Positions 5,676-5,787 of a stretch of 5,787 nt of DNA are shown here, piece after piece; the stretch's first letter is position 1; each line of letters starts with the position of its first letter. The translations under genes and the position numbers were made by a program. The DNA is taken from contig CAYWVK010000037.1 in the NCBI GenBank assembly GCA_964461865.1, positions 1-5,787 of the forward strand, in the 5' to 3' direction. Below the pieces are notes generated by a model. That model was not told the DNA's origin, searched no databases, and was given only the letters and a program-made list of their open reading frames with translations. This DNA comes from CAYWVK01 sp964461865. GTDB lineage: Bacteria; Patescibacteriota; Microgenomatia; Levybacterales; UBA12049.

Positions 5676-5787
5676 TTAGGTTTTTTTTGATTTATGCCTA
5701 GTTGACATATTCAAGAGCGTATCCAACTCGCCTTCAATATACTGTATACCGATGCTAAGTAATTTTTCAATTAAAGCTTCAAGTTTT
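5676..5787 (-). CDS. C-terminal fragment of an unrecognised protein (5' part outside window)
   Basis: The minus strand is open for 36 codons from the right edge (reading from base 5786) to TAA at 5676-5678. The visible residues begin KLEALIEKLLSIGIQYIEGE and end NMSTRHKSKKT. They look like a mostly helical segment closed by a short basic tail, and I recognise no family motif. Same strand, a 30-base gap to the GT4 gene and the absence of a terminator suggest it belongs to the same operon, perhaps as another transferase or sugar-modifying enzyme, but nothing seen here shows that. The coding strand has a run of eight A residues (5681-5688) three codons before the stop, where a one-base change would alter the C-terminus. 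The neighbouring line is about 40% GC by hand count (24 of 60 for 5701-5760), higher than most of the next genes. Because only the end is visible and it is short, it could also be a chance open frame. Confidence 0.55.
   Translation of the reverse strand, partial: KLEALIEKLLSIGIQYIEGELDTLLNMSTRHKSKKT

Noticed and set aside
5702..5730. Plus-strand TTGACA resembling a -35 box
   Set aside because: No -10 element at the right spacing (the bases there read AACTCG) and no plus-strand gene follows.

Overview
The window is an interior slice of a surface-polysaccharide (capsule, O-antigen or wall-glycan) biosynthesis operon. It holds six genes, all on the minus strand, so transcription runs from base 5787 towards base 1. 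In transcription order they are: the 3' end of an unrecognised gene (5676-5787); a GT4 glycosyltransferase (4452-5645); a polytopic membrane protein with the look of a Wzy repeat-unit polymerase (3082-4455); a second GT4 glycosyltransferase (1935-3107); a WecG/TagA/CpsF-family (GT26) transferase (1133-1948); and a UDP-N-acetylglucosamine 2-epimerase of the WecB/MnaA type (1-1085), which runs off the left edge just short of its C-terminus.

The source is a low-GC bacterium. The families are found across Bacillota, Bacteroidota and Proteobacteria, so the phylum cannot be fixed from this window. A low-GC Bacillota host is a reasonable default, but ribosome-binding sites are mostly weak or absent, which would also fit Bacteroidota or a low-GC O-antigen island in a proteobacterium. 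Composition is uneven. The middle four genes are very AT-rich, while much of wecB and the truncated right-hand gene look closer to 40% GC. This is the usual pattern of an exchangeable, serotype-specific cassette next to more conserved sugar-nucleotide genes.

The genes fit together as follows. WecB makes UDP-ManNAc from UDP-GlcNAc. The WecG/TagA protein probably puts a ManNAc-type sugar onto a lipid-linked first sugar. The two GT4 enzymes add further sugars at the cytoplasmic face, and the Wzy-like protein polymerises exported repeat units on the outer face of the membrane. No initiating phosphoglycosyltransferase, Wzx flippase or chain-length regulator lies in the window, so these should be looked for outside it.

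The genes are tightly packed. Three junctions overlap, and the other two gaps are 47 and 30 bases. There is no room for an obvious internal promoter or terminator, and no stretch above 300 bases lacks a gene. I saw no RNA gene, insertion sequence, CRISPR array or attachment site. I do not see a clearly new biological system. The most interesting details are at gene junctions: both gaps could be read through (after a one-base slip in an A8 run, or past a single TAA) to a stop that overlaps the next ATG as ATGA. Others are a likely TTG start, a cysteine cluster in one GT4 enzyme, and an SSPKRE variant of the GT26 motif.
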